Assembly (NCBI GenBank): GCA_002413395.1
Contig: DHWX01000034.1
Location: 21,266-72,675 of the forward strand
DNA from: Polaromonas sp. UBA5171
GTDB lineage: Bacteria; Pseudomonadota; Gammaproteobacteria; Burkholderiales; Burkholderiaceae_C
Length of the DNA stretch: 51,410 nucleotides
Reading direction: 5' to 3'
Part shown: positions 27,845 through 36,434 of the stretch, in pieces
Layout: every line of letters begins with the position of its first letter
How positions within the stretch are numbered: the first letter of the stretch is position 1
Made by a program: the position numbers and the translations under genes
The notes under the pieces: generated by a model
The model's input: the letters and a program-made list of their open reading frames with translations, nothing else
What the model was told of the DNA's origin: nothing
The model's database searches: none

Positions 27845-28518
27845 TGACCGAAAACCAGGCCCGCGAAGAAATCTGCCGCATTGGCAAAAGCCTGTTTGAA
27901 CGCGGCTATGTGCATGCGACGGCTGGCAACATCAGTGTGCGACTCGATGAATCAGTGGGTGGCGGCTTCCTGATCACGCCGACCGACGCCTGTCTGGGTT
28001 TTCTGGACCCGGCACGGCTGGCCCGGCTGGATGCGAACGCGCGCCAGACCAGCGGTGATATCGCCAGCAAAACCATGGCGCTTCATGGCCGTATTTACAG
28101 GGCTTCGACACCGTTTGACCCGCAAACCCGATGCGTGATCCACACCCACAGCACCTACTCCGTGGCGCTCAGCCTGCGGGCGCTCGATGAGGAATTGCTG
28201 CCAGCCCTCACACCATACTTTGTGATGAAAGTGGGCCACGTACCGGTCATTGCCTACCACCGCCCGGGCGATCCGGCGACGGGCGAAGAAGTTGACCAGG
28301 TCATCACGCGCTACGGGCGCAAAGGCACGCCGATCCGCGCCGTCATGCTGGCTCGGCTGGGGCCCAATGTCTGGCATGACACACCAGCGGCCGCAATGGC
28401 GACGCTGGAAGAACTCGAGGAAACCGCCCGCCTTGCGCACCTGAGCCACCCGCCGCCCGCGCCACTGAGTGCGCCGCAGATCGAGGAATTGCGCCAAGCT
28501 TTTGGTGCCCGCTGGTAA
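27844..28518 (+). CDS. otnC: 3-oxo-tetronate 4-phosphate decarboxylase (class II aldolase family)
   Basis: A 224-residue class II aldolase/adducin-fold protein. OtnC decarboxylates 3-oxo-tetronate 4-phosphate to dihydroxyacetone phosphate. It contains TAGNISVRLDE at the N-terminus, the zinc-binding HTHSTYSVALS and a third metal-region His in KVGHVPVIAYHRPG. A GTG at 27841 immediately precedes the ATG chosen; either overlaps the otnK stop. This is the last step before central metabolism. Confidence 0.92.
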   Translation: MTENQAREEICRIGKSLFERGYVHATAGNISVRLDESVGGGFLITPTDACLGFLDPARLARLDANARQTSGDIASKTMALHGRIYRASTPFDPQTRCVIHTHSTYSVALSLRALDEELLPALTPYFVMKVGHVPVIAYHRPGDPATGEEVDQVITRYGRKGTPIRAVMLARLGPNVWHDTPAAAMATLEELEETARLAHLSHPPPAPLSAPQIEELRQAFGARW

Positions 28519-28605
28519 CGCAGAGTTCAAGAAACAGAACGTCAAAACCTCGATTTTTAAATGTATTGTCAGCTATTGGAATCATAGTAACCCCCACCCA
28601 CCACC

Positions 28606-29439
28606 ATGCCTAAATTCGCCGCCAATCTGTCGATGATGTACCCCGAGCTGCCATTTCTGGACCGCTTTGATGCGGCAGCAAGAGACGGCTTTAGCGCCGT
28701 GGAATACCTTTTCCCTTATGCATTCAGCAAGGACGAACTGGCCACCCGCCTGAAAGCCAACGGCCTGCAGCAGGTGCTGTTCAACGCGCCGCCCGGTGGC
28801 ACTGACGCCGCGTCCATTGCCCGGGCATGGGACCAGGCCAGCGACCGCGGTACGGCCGCCATCCCCGGCCGCGAAGCCGAATTTCGCGCGGGCGTGATGC
28901 TGGCACTCGACTATGCAGAAGCGCTCAACTGCCCGCGCATCCATCTCATGGCCGGCCTGATTCCACCAGGGCGCGAACGCCAGGACATGCAGCCCACCTA
29001 TGTGGCCAACCTGCGCTGGGCTGCCGATGAAGCCGCCAGGCACGGCCGCGACGTGCTGATCGAGCCGATCAATACGCGCGATATCCCACGCTTCTTTTTG
29101 AACCGGCAAGACCAGGCGCATGACATCGTGGCCGCAGTCGGCGCGCCCAACCTGAAAGTGCAGATGGACCTGTACCACTGCCAGGTAGTCGAGGGTGATG
29201 TCGCCATGAAGATCCGCAAATACCTGCCCACTGGCGCGGTCGGGCACTTCCAGATTGCCGGGGTGCCCGAGCGCCACGAGCCCGACATCGGTGAACTGAA
29301 CTACCCGTATTTATTCGGCGTGATCGACGAGGTAGCGCAGGCCTGCGGCTGGGACGGCTGGATCGGTTGCGAATACAAGCCGAAAAAGGGCGGCCTGCCG
29401 GGTGGCACCTCGGCAGGGCTTGGCTGGCTGCGCCGCTGA
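28606..29439 (+). CDS. otnI: 2-oxo-tetronate isomerase
   Basis: A 277-residue TIM-barrel protein of the hydroxypyruvate isomerase-like group. OtnI converts 2-oxo-tetronate to 3-oxo-tetronate, the substrate of OtnK. Typical segments are MPKFAANLSMMYPELPFLDRF, VEYLFPYAF, VLIEPINTRDIPRFFLNR, MDLYHCQVVEGD, HFQIAGVPERHEPDIGELNYP and IGCEYKPKKGG; the metal-binding Glu, Asp, His and Glu are in these. Although hydroxypyruvate isomerase is the commonest annotation, the surrounding ltnD, otnK and otnC make the tetronate role more likely. Confidence 0.9.
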   Translation: MPKFAANLSMMYPELPFLDRFDAAARDGFSAVEYLFPYAFSKDELATRLKANGLQQVLFNAPPGGTDAASIARAWDQASDRGTAAIPGREAEFRAGVMLALDYAEALNCPRIHLMAGLIPPGRERQDMQPTYVANLRWAADEAARHGRDVLIEPINTRDIPRFFLNRQDQAHDIVAAVGAPNLKVQMDLYHCQVVEGDVAMKIRKYLPTGAVGHFQIAGVPERHEPDIGELNYPYLFGVIDEVAQACGWDGWIGCEYKPKKGGLPGGTSAGLGWLRR

Positions 29440-29634
29440 GCGCACCGGCTTCCTCTCTGACGTACAGATCACCTCAACCGTTCTCGCGGCAAATCACCAC
29501 ACCCACCACCAATGCATAAAACAGGACCACCGCAGAGGCTGATGCGACCTGCTTTGCCGAGCTTCCCGGTCAACTTATGGACATCTGCCGCCATAATGCA
29601 TATTCAACCAACAACACTTTAAAGAGGAGACAAC

Positions 29635-30951
29635 ATGGAAACAAAATCGCCTGGCGCTCATGAGGGCGCAGGGATGGTCGCACCAAACTTTGAGGCCGCA
29701 ACCTACAACAAGGTCGGCTGGCGTTTGATCCCGTTTTTACTGCTTTGCTATATCGTTTCATACCTTGACCGCGTCAATGTCGGATTTGCCAAGCTGCAGA
29801 TGCTGCAAGACCTGAATCTGAGCGAGACGGTGTACGGTCTGGGGGCCGGTATTTTTTTCATCGGCTACTTCCTGTTCGAAGTCCCGAGCAACGTGATCCT
29901 GCATCGCGTCGGCGCACGCATCTGGATCGCGCGCATCATGGTGACCTGGGGGGTGATTTCGGCGACGATGATGTTCGTCACGTCCGCGACGAGTTTTTAC
30001 GTGGTGCGATTCCTGCTCGGCGTCGCCGAGGCGGGCTTCTTTCCCGGCATCATTCTCTATCTGACCTACTGGTATCCGGCCGAGCGTCGTGCTCGCATGA
30101 CTGCACTGTTCATGACGGCGATCGCGCTGTCCGGGGTGATCGGCGGGCCATTTTCGGGCTGGATCATGCACAGCTTTGGGGGCGTGGCTGGTTTGAAAGA
30201 CTGGCAGTGGCTCTTCGTTCTTGAAGGCCTGCCCTCGATCATTATGGGTATCGTCACGTTTTTCTACCTGGATGACCGCATCGACCACGCGAAATGGCTC
30301 ACGCGCGAAGAAAAAGCGCTACTCGATCGCAACATCGTGGCAGAAAACACTGGCAAGCAGGACCTCAAAATTGGCGCCGTGTTTGCCAGTGCGCGCGTCT
30401 GGCTGATGAGCCTGATCTACTTCTGCTTTGTGATGGGTCTTTACGGCGTCAGCTTCTGGCTGCCGACGATCATCAAGGCCACGGGCGTAAAGGACGCGCT
30501 GCAGATCGGTCTGCTGACCGCGATTCCCTTCGCCTTTGGCGCGGTGGCAATGGTTCTGGTGTCTCGCAGTGCGGATCGCAGCCGCGAACGGCGCTGGCAT
30601 ATTGCCATCCCGTCCTTGCTGGGCGCTGCCGGACTGGTGCTGAGCGCGGTTTGGGCGCAGAACACGTTTCTCGCCATGGCCGCGTTGACAGTGGCCACCA
30701 TGGGAATCCTGACGACACTGCCGCTGTTCTGGAGCCTGCCGACGGCGTTTCTTGCCGGGACGGGCGCGGCGGCGGGGATTGCGCTGATCAACTCCCTCGG
30801 AAATCTGGCCGGCTTTGCCAGTCCTTTCGCGGTCGGCTGGTTGAAGGACCTGACCCAAAGCACCAACGCTGGCATGTACCTGCTCGCCGCGTCCATGGTG
30901 CTGGGTGCGCTGCTCACGCTGAGCGTGCCGGCGCGGCTCGTCAACAAGTAA
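29635..30951 (+). CDS. MFS transporter, anion:cation symporter type
   Basis: A 438-residue major facilitator protein with about twelve membrane segments. Between helices 1 and 2 it has YLDRVNVGFAKLQM, followed by LGAGIFFIGYFLFEVPSNV and LTYWYPAERRARMTAL, the hallmarks of the ACS family that imports hexuronates, tartrate and other sugar acids. It follows otnI by 195 bases and has AGAGGAGA before its ATG. Uptake of L-threonate and D-erythronate is the expected role by context. Confidence 0.88.
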   Translation: METKSPGAHEGAGMVAPNFEAATYNKVGWRLIPFLLLCYIVSYLDRVNVGFAKLQMLQDLNLSETVYGLGAGIFFIGYFLFEVPSNVILHRVGARIWIARIMVTWGVISATMMFVTSATSFYVVRFLLGVAEAGFFPGIILYLTYWYPAERRARMTALFMTAIALSGVIGGPFSGWIMHSFGGVAGLKDWQWLFVLEGLPSIIMGIVTFFYLDDRIDHAKWLTREEKALLDRNIVAENTGKQDLKIGAVFASARVWLMSLIYFCFVMGLYGVSFWLPTIIKATGVKDALQIGLLTAIPFAFGAVAMVLVSRSADRSRERRWHIAIPSLLGAAGLVLSAVWAQNTFLAMAALTVATMGILTTLPLFWSLPTAFLAGTGAAAGIALINSLGNLAGFASPFAVGWLKDLTQSTNAGMYLLAASMVLGALLTLSVPARLVNK

Positions 30952-30963
30952 CTCGTTATAAGC

Positions 30964-30986
30964 GCGCCCCGACGATGCCGGGGCGC
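30964..30986. terminator. Bidirectional terminator-like hairpin between MFS and denD
   Basis: An 8-base perfect stem (GCGCCCCG / CGGGGCGC) with a 7-base loop lies between the converging MFS and denD stop codons. Only short T runs flank it, so it may act as a weak intrinsic terminator in both directions. Confidence 0.6.
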
Positions 30987-30999
30987 TTACGCTGCGGCG

Positions 31000-32025
31000 T
31001 TATGGCCGTACCGCGACCGTGACGGCCTGCGGATTCTCGCGTACATACTCGCGAATAATGGATTCAAAGTCTTTGTCGGGCAGCAGAGCCAGGCCCTCGG
31101 CGCGTGTGGCACGGATGTTCGCGGGCCAACTGGTGACGATTTTTGCGATGGCCGGATCCGGTGTCCAGTCAATCAGTTCAGCCACGGCTTTGCCGGCCAC
31201 CCGCTCCAGCGCGGCAGCCATTTCGCGCGGTGTGGTGGTCAGTGCCGGCAAATTGATGGCGGTGCGGGCACCCCATTCGGCATCGCTGGCTTGTGCGGCG
31301 TGGATCAGGCCTTCGATCGTGCGGCCCGGCGACGACAGGGCCACGGCGCAGTCTGGCGGGACTGGACACGACGCTCTGATGCCTGCCAGTGGTTCGCGAA
31401 TCATGCCGCTCAAGAAGCTCGACGCCGCGCCATTGGGTTTGCCGGGCCGCACGCTGACGGTCATCAGACGCACATTGCGACCGCGTATGAAACCCTTGCG
31501 CGCGTAATCGGCCACCAGTTGCTCACCAATGAATTTCTGGATGCCATAGCTGTTTTGCGGCGTGGGCAGCGTGCGGTCGTCAATCACCGGTGGCAGCGGT
31601 TGCTCGGGCGAGTTGCCAAACACGGCCAATGAGCTGGCGAACACGACAGCGGGGGCGGTTTTCAGGGCGCGGCAGGCTTGCAGCAAGGCCCGCGTCGCAT
31701 CCAGATTGCTGCGCATGCCAAGGTCAAAGTCGGCTTCGCACTCACCGCTGACTGCGGCGGCAAGATGAAAAACGATAGTATCGTTTGCCCGTACCACCCG
31801 GTCAGCAGTCTTGTTTTCCTCAAGAAGCTGGTTCAGGTCGCCAATCACCACATGGATGCGGCGGTCGGCCGTCAGGTCGGCGGGTGGTGCCACACGGTCA
31901 ACCAGCGTGACGGTCTGGATGATTTGCGGCGCGGCACCAGCCAGCGACAGGTGGCCAAGCGAAAGAAGCTGGCGGGCCAATCTGGACCCCAGAAATCCGG
32001 CGCCGCCGGTGATGACGATGTTCAT
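31000..32025 (-). CDS. denD: D-erythronate dehydrogenase (NAD-dependent epimerase/dehydratase family)
   Basis: A 341-residue extended SDR. DenD oxidises D-erythronate to 2-oxo-tetronate, feeding the same OtnI-OtnK-OtnC route. It shows the cofactor loop ITGGAGFLGSRLAR, FHLAAAVSGECEADFDLGM, ASSLAVFGN and the catalytic pair Y..K in NSYGIQKFIGEQLV, then VSVRPGKPNGAASSFLSGM. Family members are often annotated only as epimerases; the tetronate neighbours support the specific name. It is transcribed towards the MFS gene and is therefore a separate unit. Confidence 0.87.
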   Translation of the reverse strand: MNIVITGGAGFLGSRLARQLLSLGHLSLAGAAPQIIQTVTLVDRVAPPADLTADRRIHVVIGDLNQLLEENKTADRVVRANDTIVFHLAAAVSGECEADFDLGMRSNLDATRALLQACRALKTAPAVVFASSLAVFGNSPEQPLPPVIDDRTLPTPQNSYGIQKFIGEQLVADYARKGFIRGRNVRLMTVSVRPGKPNGAASSFLSGMIREPLAGIRASCPVPPDCAVALSSPGRTIEGLIHAAQASDAEWGARTAINLPALTTTPREMAAALERVAGKAVAELIDWTPDPAIAKIVTSWPANIRATRAEGLALLPDKDFESIIREYVRENPQAVTVAVRP

Positions 32026-32136
32026 AAAGGAATTGCCTGCGTTGGTATAGGTTTCATTCTATTTTCCGGTACATCTCCTCAATCAGGGATGCATACTGTT
32101 TTTGTACCACATTACGGCGGATTTTTTACATCGCGG

Positions 32137-32395
32137 TCAGGCCGCCATTTTCAACTGAGAAATAGTTGACGATAACACCGAGGCAACAAAATGCGAGAGG
32201 CGACTCAGCATGTCATGCTGCGAGCCAGCACGCTGATGACCAAAGAACTGCTCGCAAGTACGTGCCGAAAGGGCGCGGCCCCAGAAAAAAATGGTGGCGA
32301 CTAACCAGGCTGAACAGAGATTCGCCTGGCAGCCATGGCAGAAATGTCGGTTTTCCGAAAAAATCGTCTATGCGTTCCACAGGTGAAGTTTGCAC
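32137..32395 (-). pseudogene. tniQ-like transposition-gene remnant with frameshift
   Basis: Reading from 32395 leftwards gives FLPWLPGESLFSLVSRHHFF, which resembles the start of TniQ-family proteins (target-selection partners of Tn7- and Tn5053-like transposases). This frame stops at about 32213. An overlapping frame continues TCEQFFGHQRAGSQHDMLSR and LSHFVASVL, again like TniQ, before a stop at 32137. The protein would be a small fraction of normal length and lacks the zinc-binding part. The call depends on recalled family resemblance and is moderate. Confidence 0.5.
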
Positions 32396-32463
32396 GCATC
32401 AGGGAAAAAGCCACTGCTTAAATCTGCTTTTTTTATTTTTGGCGGGTTTTCGGCTCACTGCAA

Positions 32464-32682
32464 TCAAGCGGAGCTATCGTCCAGTTGCGCGACGACGATG
32501 ACGATCTGGTGGCTTTGGTTGAGTGTGTCTTCGTCCAGCAACTGGCCAAAGCGGGACTTGAAGTCATCCGCCAGACTTTGTCCGGGCTTAAAGCGGCGGT
32601 AGATTGCGGCTAGCCGCCAGTGACGAACAGGTAGTTCTTCGGGATTTTTCGGACCGCCGGCCGATGGCGCCTGGTCAGTCAA
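32464..32682 (-). CDS. Short open frame, possible gene fragment
   Basis: A 72-codon frame starting MTDQAPSAGGPKNPEELPV with normal amino-acid composition and the segment DEDTLNQSHQIVIVVAQLDD. It lies upstream of the tniQ-like remnant on the same strand, and its C-terminus ends abruptly. The LNQSH..IVV..LD pattern reminds me of a segment found in larger uncharacterised proteins, so a truncated remnant is more likely than a complete gene. No function is assigned. Confidence 0.3.
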   Translation of the reverse strand: MTDQAPSAGGPKNPEELPVRHWRLAAIYRRFKPGQSLADDFKSRFGQLLDEDTLNQSHQIVIVVAQLDDSSA

Positions 32683-32785
32683 TCCTCGGCACCCCTGGTC
32701 AAATCCGCGTCGGCAGTAACCCTCTGGTCCTTGGATCGCTCCAATCTATGGCGACCGCTAGATTCGTACTTGGGTAATTTTTTCA

Positions 32786-32843
32786 TGTTCATATGAGCGT
32801 CACACGGCCGTCATATTGCGCGCTCATAATTTTCACATGAACA
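32786..32843. promoter_or_regulatory. GlpR-type operator cluster upstream of glpR-like gene
   Basis: ATGTTCA-TA-TGAGCGT (32785-32799) is nearly the palindrome expected for a GlpR-like site (arms ATGTTC/GAACAT). The arm ATGAGCG (32793-32799) is repeated inverted as CGCTCAT at 32821-32827, and TGTTCAT (32786-32792) as ATGAACA at 32837-32843, which overlaps the start codon. The arrangement suggests autoregulation of the adjacent DeoR/GlpR-family gene. Confidence 0.5.
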
Positions 32844-33697
32844 CGAACATGCTCATTCGAGCAAATGACGCCCTTGCCGCAGCCGTTCCTGCGGAAGATC
32901 GTGTGCGGGCTATTCTGGTGATCGTCGTGGAGCAGGGCTTTCAGTCGATCGATACGCTTGCCGGCCGCTTTGGCGTGAGTACGCAGACCATCCGGCGCGA
33001 TGTGAACGCCCTGTGCGACCGGGGGCTGTGCCGACGTCGTCATGGTGGCATCGACGTATTGCCCGACGGCGAGAACGTTGATTATCCGTCGCGCCGCATT
33101 CTCAATCGCGAGGCGAAGCGGTGCATTGCCCGTTGCGTTGCCGAGGCGGTGCCGGACGGCGCTTCGTTGTTCTTCGGCATCGGCACCACGCCGGAAGAGT
33201 GTGCACAAGCGCTGCGCGACCGCAAGGGGTTACGGGTTATGACCAACAATCTCAACGTGGCGGTTGCGCTAAGCCGTAATCCCGCGTGCGAGCTAACCAT
33301 CGCCGGCGGCCGACTGCGCAATCTGGATGGCGATGTGGTCGCCGGCGAGGCGCACGGGTTTTTCTCACGCTTTTCGGTGGATATCGGCATCTATGGTGTG
33401 GGCGGTGTTGCGGAGGATGGAAGCCTGCTCGACTTCAGCCATGACGAGGTGCGAATGCGCAGCGACCTGGCCAGCCATTGCCGCAAGCGCTTCCTCGTGC
33501 TTGATCACTCCAAGTTCAGCCGTAGCGCCACGGTGCGCGGCGGACACATCACCGAAACCAGCCGTGTCTTTACTGACCAGCCACCGCCTCCGCACATCAT
33601 GGCCATGCTCAACGAAGCCGGCGTCAAGCTGGTCGTTGTTCCCCGGCTGCAAGCTTCGTCCCTCCCGCCTCCACCTTTTTTTGAAGGAGAAATCTAA
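32837..33697 (+). CDS. DeoR/GlpR-family transcriptional repressor
   Basis: A 286-residue regulator. The N-terminal helix-turn-helix is IDTLAGRFGVSTQTIRRDVN with RRRHGG after it. The sugar-phosphate-binding domain contains FFGIGTTPEECAQAL, MTNNLNVAVAL, LTIAGGRLRNLDGDVVAGEA, GVGGVAEDGSLLDFSHDEVR and VLDHSKFSRSA, segment by segment close to E. coli GlpR, which senses glycerol 3-phosphate. ATG 32837 is preferred to a TTG seven codons upstream. It heads an operon with an importer and a GpdQ-like phosphodiesterase, which fits a glycerol-phosphate-type inducer (inference). Confidence 0.88.
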   Translation: MNTNMLIRANDALAAAVPAEDRVRAILVIVVEQGFQSIDTLAGRFGVSTQTIRRDVNALCDRGLCRRRHGGIDVLPDGENVDYPSRRILNREAKRCIARCVAEAVPDGASLFFGIGTTPEECAQALRDRKGLRVMTNNLNVAVALSRNPACELTIAGGRLRNLDGDVVAGEAHGFFSRFSVDIGIYGVGGVAEDGSLLDFSHDEVRMRSDLASHCRKRFLVLDHSKFSRSATVRGGHITETSRVFTDQPPPPHIMAMLNEAGVKLVVVPRLQASSLPPPPFFEGEI

Positions 33698-33698
33698 G

Positions 33699-34721
33699 AT
33701 GTATTTTTCGAACATAAGGCGTTATGCCATCGTCTCTGCGCTGGCGTTAACCGCCATCGCCACCCTGGTTCCGGCCCATGCACAGCAGCGCGCCATCTGC
33801 TACAACTGTCCGCCGGAATGGGCCGACTGGGGATCGCAACTGAAGGCTATCAACAAACGTCTGGGTATTGAAGTGCCGTCGGATAACAAGAATTCCGGCC
33901 AGGCGATCGCCGCGATGATCGCAGAAAAGGCCAGCCCGGTAGCCGATGTTGTCTACCTAGGCGGTATCGCCGCCGACCCGGCGCGCGATGCCGGTGTGCT
34001 GGCAACCTACAAGCCCAAGGGCTGGGAAAAGATTCCCGCCGACCTGAAAGACCCCGAAGGCCACTGGTTCAGCATCCATTCCGGCACCCTTGGATTGTTC
34101 ATCAACACCGCAGCCCTTGGCAAAAGGCCAGTGCCGCAGAGTTGGTCGGATCTGCTGAAGCCCGAATACAAAGGTATGGTGGGCTACCTTGATCCGACGT
34201 CGGCCGCCGTTGGACAGCTCGGCGTCATGGCGGTCAATCTTGCGCTCGGTGGCAGTTATGAAAATCTCGATCCGGGCATCAACTTCTTCAAGGCGCTGGC
34301 TAAAAACCAGCCCATCGTGCCCAAGCAAACCTCTTATGCGCGAGTGATTTCCGGCGAAATTCCCATTCTTCTTGACTATGACTTCAATGCTTACCGCGGC
34401 CAATACACCGACAAGGCCCCGGCGCGCTTCGTCATTCCCAAGGAAGGGACGCTGGTGTTTCCCTACGTGATGGGGCTGGTCAAGGGTGGGCCCAATGCCG
34501 ACAACGGTCGCAAGATACTCGATTTCGTGCTCTCCGACGAGAGTCAGGCGATGTGGGGCAACGCTTATCTGCGTCCGGTCTTCGCGGAGCGTCTGTCGGC
34601 CGAGGCCAAGGCCCGCTTCCTGCCCGACAGTGAATATGCACGTGCCAAGCCGGTCAATCTGAAGAAACTGGCGGCCGCCCAGGCAAAGATCGTCGAGCGC
34701 TACAAGAACGAAGTCCGGTAG
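33699..34721 (+). CDS. Periplasmic binding protein of an iron/polyamine-class ABC importer
   Basis: A 340-residue extracellular solute-binding protein of the class that includes ferric, spermidine/putrescine and phosphonate-type binders. A signal peptide (about residues 1-28, ending AHAQ) precedes QRAICYNCPPEWADWGSQLK. Motifs VVYLGGIAADPARDAG, WFSIHSGTLGLFIN and VPQSWSDLLKPEYKG are typical of the fold. GAAGGAGA lies 9 bases before the ATG. It follows the regulator by one base. Context points to a phosphorylated glycerol compound as ligand, but the binding site does not prove it. Confidence 0.87.
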   Translation: MYFSNIRRYAIVSALALTAIATLVPAHAQQRAICYNCPPEWADWGSQLKAINKRLGIEVPSDNKNSGQAIAAMIAEKASPVADVVYLGGIAADPARDAGVLATYKPKGWEKIPADLKDPEGHWFSIHSGTLGLFINTAALGKRPVPQSWSDLLKPEYKGMVGYLDPTSAAVGQLGVMAVNLALGGSYENLDPGINFFKALAKNQPIVPKQTSYARVISGEIPILLDYDFNAYRGQYTDKAPARFVIPKEGTLVFPYVMGLVKGGPNADNGRKILDFVLSDESQAMWGNAYLRPVFAERLSAEAKARFLPDSEYARAKPVNLKKLAAAQAKIVERYKNEVR

Positions 34722-34784
34722 GCCCTTCCTGCGGGCTGACGCCATGGGCGTCGGTCCGCGTGTTATTGAACCGGGCACCCCATC

Positions 34785-35583
34785 ATGATCCTGTTACTTA
34801 TGCCGGCCGCGCTATTTTTCGTGGCCTTTTTTATCCTGCCCATGTGCCGACTGTTTTTGGTCGGTGGCAGCGGGGCCACCGGCTGGACTGCCTACGCCGC
34901 GATTCTGACGAACGACGGCTATTTCAGCGCATTGCTTCGCTACCCTGGGCATCGCCGCTGCAACGACCGTGGCCACGCTGCTGATCAGCGGCATCGCCGG
35001 GGTCTTTCTGCAGCGCCACAAGTTCCCCGGCAACAAGACGCTGGTGGCCATGCTGACGCTGCCGCTGGCTTTCCCGGGCGTCGTCATTGGCTTCATGGTG
35101 ATCATGCTGGCCGGGCGCCAAGGCTTGATTGGCACAATCAGCGAGGCGCTTTCGGGCGACCGTCTGGTGTTTGCCTATTCCTTGACCGGCTTGTTCATGG
35201 GGTATGTCTACTTTTCCATTCCGCGCACCATCCTGACCGTGATGAGCGCTACCGAAAAGCTCGACCCCCGTCTGGAGGAGGCGGCGCGCTCTCTTGGTGC
35301 CTCGCCCTGGCGCGTCATGCTCGATGTCATCGTTCCAGGTCTGAAACCAGCACTCATATCGGCGGGCGCGATCTGCTTTGCCACGGCAGTTGGCGCTTTC
35401 GGCACAGCTTTCACGCTGGCCACGCGTATTAACGTACTGCCGATGGTTATCTACACCGAGTTCACCCTGTCGGCCAATATCGCTATGGCGGCGGCTCTGA
35501 GTTTCATGCTTGGTGCGGTGACATGGCTGGTGTTGGCGCTGGCTCGCACGGCGGCCGGTTCCACCGTGGCTGCTGCCGGCTGA
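34785..35583 (+). pseudogene. ABC importer permease 1, frameshifted
   Basis: The N-terminus (MILLLMPAALFFVAFFILPM..LTNDGYFSALL) is in one frame; from about 34937-34945 the homology moves to the next frame (ATLGIAAATTVATLLISGIA, then LPLAFPGVVIGFMVIMLAG and the coupling loop EEAARSLGASPWRVMLDVI) to the stop at 35583. Joined, the two parts give a normal permease of about 265 residues. The break lies around TTGCTTCGCTACC. It may be a real inactivating mutation or a sequencing error; without a second read I treat it as disrupted. No slippery heptamer typical of programmed frameshifting is evident. Confidence 0.8.
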
Positions 35584-35600
35584 GCGGGGGAGTGGACACT

Positions 35601-36434
35601 ATGAACCGGAAAAAAATCATCTTCACCCTGCAGCTCGGGTTTACGCTGGCCGTCTGCGCTTTCCTCGTCGTGCCCGTCGTGCTCTCCATCCTCGCAGGGC
35701 TGACGGTCAATTACTTCGTCGGACTGGAGAGTGGCCTGACGCTGCGCTGGGTCTTCGAAGTGTGGGACGGCTACCGCGACACGATCTTCCGCTCGGTTGG
35801 CATCGCCATGGCCTGCCTGCTGATTACGCTGCTGCTCGGCGTGCCGACGGCCTACGTGCTGGCACGTTCGCGCAACCGCCTGGCGCGGCTGGTCGAGGAG
35901 TTGCTGGTGCTGCCCATCGCGATGCCCGGCCTGGCGACGGCGCTGGCCCTGATCGCCACCTACGGTGCTTTCGGCGGTTTCCGCACGTCGTGGGCCTTCA
36001 TCCTCGTCGGACACGTGCTGTTCACGCTCCCCTTCATGGTTCGCTCGGTGCTGGCTGTGCTGTCGGCCATTGACCTGAAAATCCTGGAGGAGGGGGCCGC
36101 TTCACTTGGGGCTGGTTTTCGCCAGCGGTTTTTCGACATTGTGCTGCCCAACTGCCGCAACGGTATTCTTGCCGGCTCGTTGATGGTGGTGACGCTCTCG
36201 ATGGGCGAGTTCAACATGACCTGGCTGCTGCACACCCCGTTGACCAAGACCTTGCCGGTCGGGCTGGCCGATGCCTATGCCTCGCTACGCCTGGAAATCG
36301 GCAGCGCCTACACCCTGGTTTTCTTCCTCATGATCGTGCCCCTGCTGCTGGCCATGCAGACGCTGGCTCGGCCGCGCCCGACCCGCTTCATCAGAGATGA
36401 TGCGAGCGATGATCCGACTCCAGAGACGAAATAA
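35601..36434 (+). CDS. ABC importer permease 2
   Basis: A 277-residue inner-membrane permease with about six helices, starting MNRKKIIFTLQLGFTLAVC. LLGVPTAYVLARSRNRLARLV and LPIAMPGLATALAL match the PotC/ThiP-type permease fold, and the ATPase-coupling loop is KILEEGAASLGAGFRQRFFDI, with GEFNMTWLL after it. The longer open frame upstream overlaps permease 1, so the ATG at 35601 is used. The stop overlaps the ATPase start (TAATG). Confidence 0.88.
   Translation: MNRKKIIFTLQLGFTLAVCAFLVVPVVLSILAGLTVNYFVGLESGLTLRWVFEVWDGYRDTIFRSVGIAMACLLITLLLGVPTAYVLARSRNRLARLVEELLVLPIAMPGLATALALIATYGAFGGFRTSWAFILVGHVLFTLPFMVRSVLAVLSAIDLKILEEGAASLGAGFRQRFFDIVLPNCRNGILAGSLMVVTLSMGEFNMTWLLHTPLTKTLPVGLADAYASLRLEIGSAYTLVFFLMIVPLLLAMQTLARPRPTRFIRDDASDDPTPETK

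Larger units (their letters stand above)
32026..32836. other. Scar region with transposition-gene remnant and glpR promoter
   Basis: About 0.8 kb without an intact gene. Going rightwards it holds the denD leader, a minus-strand tniQ-like remnant with a frameshift (32137-32395), a 72-codon minus-strand open frame that may also be a remnant (32464-32682), and the promoter/operator area of the GlpR-like gene (about 32700-32836). It is less GC-rich than the flanking operons. No intact transposase or clear insertion-sequence ends were seen. Confidence 0.55.

Noticed and set aside
32097..32110. TGTTTTTG as a possible left end matching TGTTTATTTG beside glmS
   Set aside because: Only a few low-complexity bases agree, no 5-base target duplication flanks the two places, and no repeat array accompanies it.
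34925..34975. Programmed ribosomal frameshifting in the permease gene
   Set aside because: No slippery heptamer or clear downstream structure was seen; a mutation or sequence error is simpler.
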